Origin: a virus
DNA length: 20,773 bases
Reading direction: 5' to 3' (one strand)
IMG/VR virus record: IMGVR_UViG_3300035698_004889
Coordinates: 1-20,773 of that record
In this document: piece after piece, positions 18,329 through 20,773 of the stretch
How positions within the stretch are numbered: the first letter of the stretch is position 1
How the letters are laid out: each line of letters opens with the position of its first letter
Made by a program: the position numbers and the translations under genes
Notes under the pieces: model-generated
What the model was told of the DNA's origin: nothing
Database searches by the model: none
The model's input: only the letters and a program-made list of their open reading frames with translations

Positions 18329-20773
18329 ATGGCATATAATGCTTTAACCGACGATATTCAGTCAACTGCTGTTCATTCATGGAATGGTTCTATTATAGAA
18401 TCATCAGCCGTCACTGTAACATCTGACGGTGCAGTAATAACGTTTTCAGTTCAAAAAGCTGGCGGTGGTAATTTAACAGTTGTCTTTTCTGATGGATTTG
18501 ACGCATGGGTAACCGCTCCGGATACTATTGCTCTAACTGCTGGATCAGATGTATCTCCTCAGATTAATTATGTTTACTATTTGAAGTCTACCAAGGCTCT
18601 TACTATTAGTACTTCAGCATTCCCGACAGCGGAACATGCTCCACTTGCTACTGTATTATGTCAAAGTGCTGCTTCACTAGCAACACAGGGAGCATATAAA
18701 GTTCATGCATGGACAGATCATACAGTTACGGATAATGATCAAGGTCATATTGGTGATCTTAATGCATGGATTCGTAATCAAAATGCATCGTGGGAATCTG
18801 GCGTTGGTCAAACATTAACTATTACTCCTAATGGTGGAGCTCCTGATAATGTTATATTTACCAGTGCTACTGGAGTAGTATTGCAATTGCACACTCATAC
18901 ATTCCCAGCATTTTCAGGAACTCCAGATGTCTATACTATTAATGACTCTGTAACTCCATATAATATAGTTACAGATTTAAATGCTCTTCTTACTGATTCT
19001 ACTGGTGCGTCAATGACAGAAAGATATTTTTCTCTTGTGATGTGGGGTGTTGTAAGTGAGGCTACTGGAGATTGTAAGCTTTTTGTTAATCTTCCTAGTG
19101 GAAGTTATAATAGTTCAGCTAATTTAATTGCTGATCCAAGTAGATATTCTAATTATACTATTCCGGCTAATTTTAGAGGAACAGGGTTTTTAATTGCTAA
19201 TATCCAACTCAGACATCAAAATGCTGCAAGTGGAACATGGACTGAGATTGACTTAGTTGATCTTCGTGGAACATTTCCATCTATTATTGCTGGTGGAGGA
19301 GGAATAACAACTCTTGCTGGTGATAGTGGTTCTGCTACTGGATCAACTGTTACTTTAACTGGTGGTACTTCTGGTTTAGTATTTACTGGTGCTACGTCAA
19401 CGGTTACTGCAACCGCTGATTTTCTATCATTGCCAGCAACTACAGCTACTAATGGTCAAGTTCTAATTAATAGTGTTCCGGCTTTACATACTTTTCCCGG
19501 AACAGGGGCTTTTGTTGGTGGTGCTGGTAATCTTACTCATTCAGGAACATTTAATTGTGGAATGGGGTTTGGCGCTCTTGCTGCTGTAACGAATGGTCAA
19601 TTTAATTTGGGTATTGGAGGAGGGGCTCTAAAAGCGCTAACTTCAGGTTCTGGAAATGCTGCTATGGGTGTGGGCTCACTTGAGTTTTTGGGTACTGGTT
19701 CTTCTAATTTATGTGTTGGACAGAATTCAGGGGCAAATCTTACTTTAACTGATTCAAGCAATATCTTCTTTAATGCTGGTGGTATAGCTGGGGATAATAA
19801 TACTATTCGCCTTGGGGCTGGTACTGGATCAGGTGTTGGACAAATTAATAAAGCATATGTTCATGGTATTGATGGCGTAGATGTTGGAAATGTAGCCAAA
19901 GTAGTTACAATGGCCAGTGATCAACTAGGTACGGCTACATTAACGGCTGGTACAGGCGTAACAATTACACCAACTGCTAATACGATTACTATTGATTCTA
20001 CTGGCAGTGGTATAGTAACTCTTGCTGGTGATAGTGGTTCGGCTACTGGATCAACTGTTACTTTAACTGGTGGTACTTCTGGTTTAGTATTTACTGGTGC
20101 TACGTCAACGGTTACTGCAACCGCTGATTTTCTATCATTGCCAGCAACTACTGCCACTAATGGTCAAGTTCTAATTAATAGTGTTCCGGCTTTACATACT
20201 TTTCCCGGAACAGGGGCTTTTGTTGGTGGTGCTGGTAATCTTACTCATTCAGGAATATTTAATTGTGGATTCGGTTCTATTGCCCTTGCTGCTCTGACAA
20301 CAGGTCAATTCAATATGGGTATTGGAGCGGGAGCTCTTGGTGCTATTACTACTAGTAGTGGAAATGTTGCTATTGGTGTTGGTTCTCTACAATTTATGAC
20401 TTCTGGCGGTGAGAATGTGGCTATAGGGCAAAATACACTATTCGATGCTACTGCTAGTACGGGAAATGTTGCTCTTGGTAAAGAATCATTGGCGAATATT
20501 ATTACGGGTACCTATAATAGCTGCGTAGGTTGGGGTGCTGGATTTGATCTTACTTTGGCTGATTCCAGTAATGTGTTATTGAATCATTTTGGTGTTGCTG
20601 GCGATAGTAATACATTACGTATTGGAGCTGCAACCGGAACGGGAACTCAACAGATTAATAAATCATTTATTCATGGTGTTCGTGGAATAACAACTGTTAA
20701 TGCAGATGCTGTTGCTGTATTGGTTGATAGTGCTGGACAGTTTGGAACGGTATCTTCATCTATTCGATATAAA
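18329..20773 (+). CDS. Long tail fibre with YadA-like repeats and start of an S74 chaperone, partial
   Basis: ATG at 18329 follows AAGGA, and the frame stays open for 815 codons to the window end, so the gene continues beyond it. Residues 1-320 are a fibre-base and shaft part, with a YKVHAWTDHTVTDNDQGHIGD segment shortened here as HAWTDHTVTDNDQGHIGD (about 124-141). A module of 236 residues then occurs twice (from about 327 and 563); its first 84 residues are almost identical, and its later part has G-N-x-A-I-G-x-x-S/A-L units (YadA-head-like left-handed coil), with more units in the second copy. The last residues, VLVDSAGQFGTVSSSIRYK, are the usual entry into a peptidase S74 (endosialidase-type) intramolecular chaperone, which folds the trimer and cuts itself off at a conserved Ser. 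It probably recognises the host surface. Confidence 0.85.
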   Translation, partial: MAYNALTDDIQSTAVHSWNGSIIESSAVTVTSDGAVITFSVQKAGGGNLTVVFSDGFDAWVTAPDTIALTAGSDVSPQINYVYYLKSTKALTISTSAFPTAEHAPLATVLCQSAASLATQGAYKVHAWTDHTVTDNDQGHIGDLNAWIRNQNASWESGVGQTLTITPNGGAPDNVIFTSATGVVLQLHTHTFPAFSGTPDVYTINDSVTPYNIVTDLNALLTDSTGASMTERYFSLVMWGVVSEATGDCKLFVNLPSGSYNSSANLIADPSRYSNYTIPANFRGTGFLIANIQLRHQNAASGTWTEIDLVDLRGTFPSIIAGGGGITTLAGDSGSATGSTVTLTGGTSGLVFTGATSTVTATADFLSLPATTATNGQVLINSVPALHTFPGTGAFVGGAGNLTHSGTFNCGMGFGALAAVTNGQFNLGIGGGALKALTSGSGNAAMGVGSLEFLGTGSSNLCVGQNSGANLTLTDSSNIFFNAGGIAGDNNTIRLGAGTGSGVGQINKAYVHGIDGVDVGNVAKVVTMASDQLGTATLTAGTGVTITPTANTITIDSTGSGIVTLAGDSGSATGSTVTLTGGTSGLVFTGATSTVTATADFLSLPATTATNGQVLINSVPALHTFPGTGAFVGGAGNLTHSGIFNCGFGSIALAALTTGQFNMGIGAGALGAITTSSGNVAIGVGSLQFMTSGGENVAIGQNTLFDATASTGNVALGKESLANIITGTYNSCVGWGAGFDLTLADSSNVLLNHFGVAGDSNTLRIGAATGTGTQQINKSFIHGVRGITTVNADAVAVLVDSAGQFGTVSSSIRYK
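19309..19561 (+). repeat. 253-bp intragenic direct repeat, copy 1
   Basis: Matches 20017-20269 with four mismatches by eye (three silent or nearly so), in frame, 708 bases apart. The sequence beyond 19561 diverges at once at the DNA level while the protein stays similar. Confidence 0.85.
20017..20269 (+). repeat. 253-bp intragenic direct repeat, copy 2
   Basis: Second copy of the repeat at 19309-19561. The abrupt change from about 98 percent identity to divergent sequence at both copies' right ends suggests gene conversion or a recent module exchange rather than an old duplication. Confidence 0.85.

Overview
The window is a stretch of an AT-rich, tailed double-stranded DNA phage genome (free phage or prophage), cut from its virion-structure region. 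The main marker is a 316-residue major capsid protein of the N4-gp56 family. Around it is the usual cassette for that family: a conserved pre-scaffold protein and scaffold-like protein upstream, then neck/tail proteins, internal (ejection-type) virion proteins and a row of fibre-like proteins. Nearly all plus-strand genes have a good AAGGA-type ribosome binding site and sit 10-60 bases apart or overlap, as in a few long late operons. No tRNA, rRNA, CRISPR or insertion sequence is visible. The host cannot be named; the strong Shine-Dalgarno sequences only argue against hosts that do not use them.

Layout. 1-226: C-terminus of an upstream gene (position suggests portal) with a small membrane protein overlapping it out of frame. 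227-1158: loosely packed accessory DNA with two or three very small genes, repeats, hairpins, two perfect palindromes and what look like gene remnants. 1159-1752 (minus): a membrane-anchored coiled-coil protein, divergent from the capsid cassette. 1866-4589: conserved protein, scaffold-like protein, a 301-base structured leader, major capsid protein. 4602-10496: head/neck/tail proteins, ending with a 746-residue tail protein. 10497-11054: a fibre-like structural gene on the minus strand, abutting the previous stop codon. 11143-14232: three Gln/Gly/Ala-rich internal virion proteins. 14233-14595: a 49-residue ribbon-helix-helix regulator on the minus strand with a probable operator and a 20-bp palindrome. 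14596-20773: repeat-rich fibre proteins interrupted by an HNH homing endonuclease, ending inside a long fibre that is running into a probable S74-type self-cleaving chaperone.

The most unusual signal is a family of short hairpins with consensus AACAYRC-NNN-GYRTGAA (5-bp stem, 3-base loop, AA on both sides). There are eight exact and two near copies. Stem bases change in a compensating way between copies (CACAC/GTGTG, CATAC/GTATG, CACGC/GCGTG). Three copies run straight into the ribosome binding site of the next gene, and others lie inside reading frames. The shape resembles the hairpin promoters of phage N4 virion RNA polymerase, but the loops do not follow the N4 rule, so the role is open. 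A second control theme is ribosome-site hiding: a 16-bp inverted repeat covers the ribosome site and start codon of the HNH endonuclease, and a 12-bp one covers the ribosome site of a small GTG-start gene.
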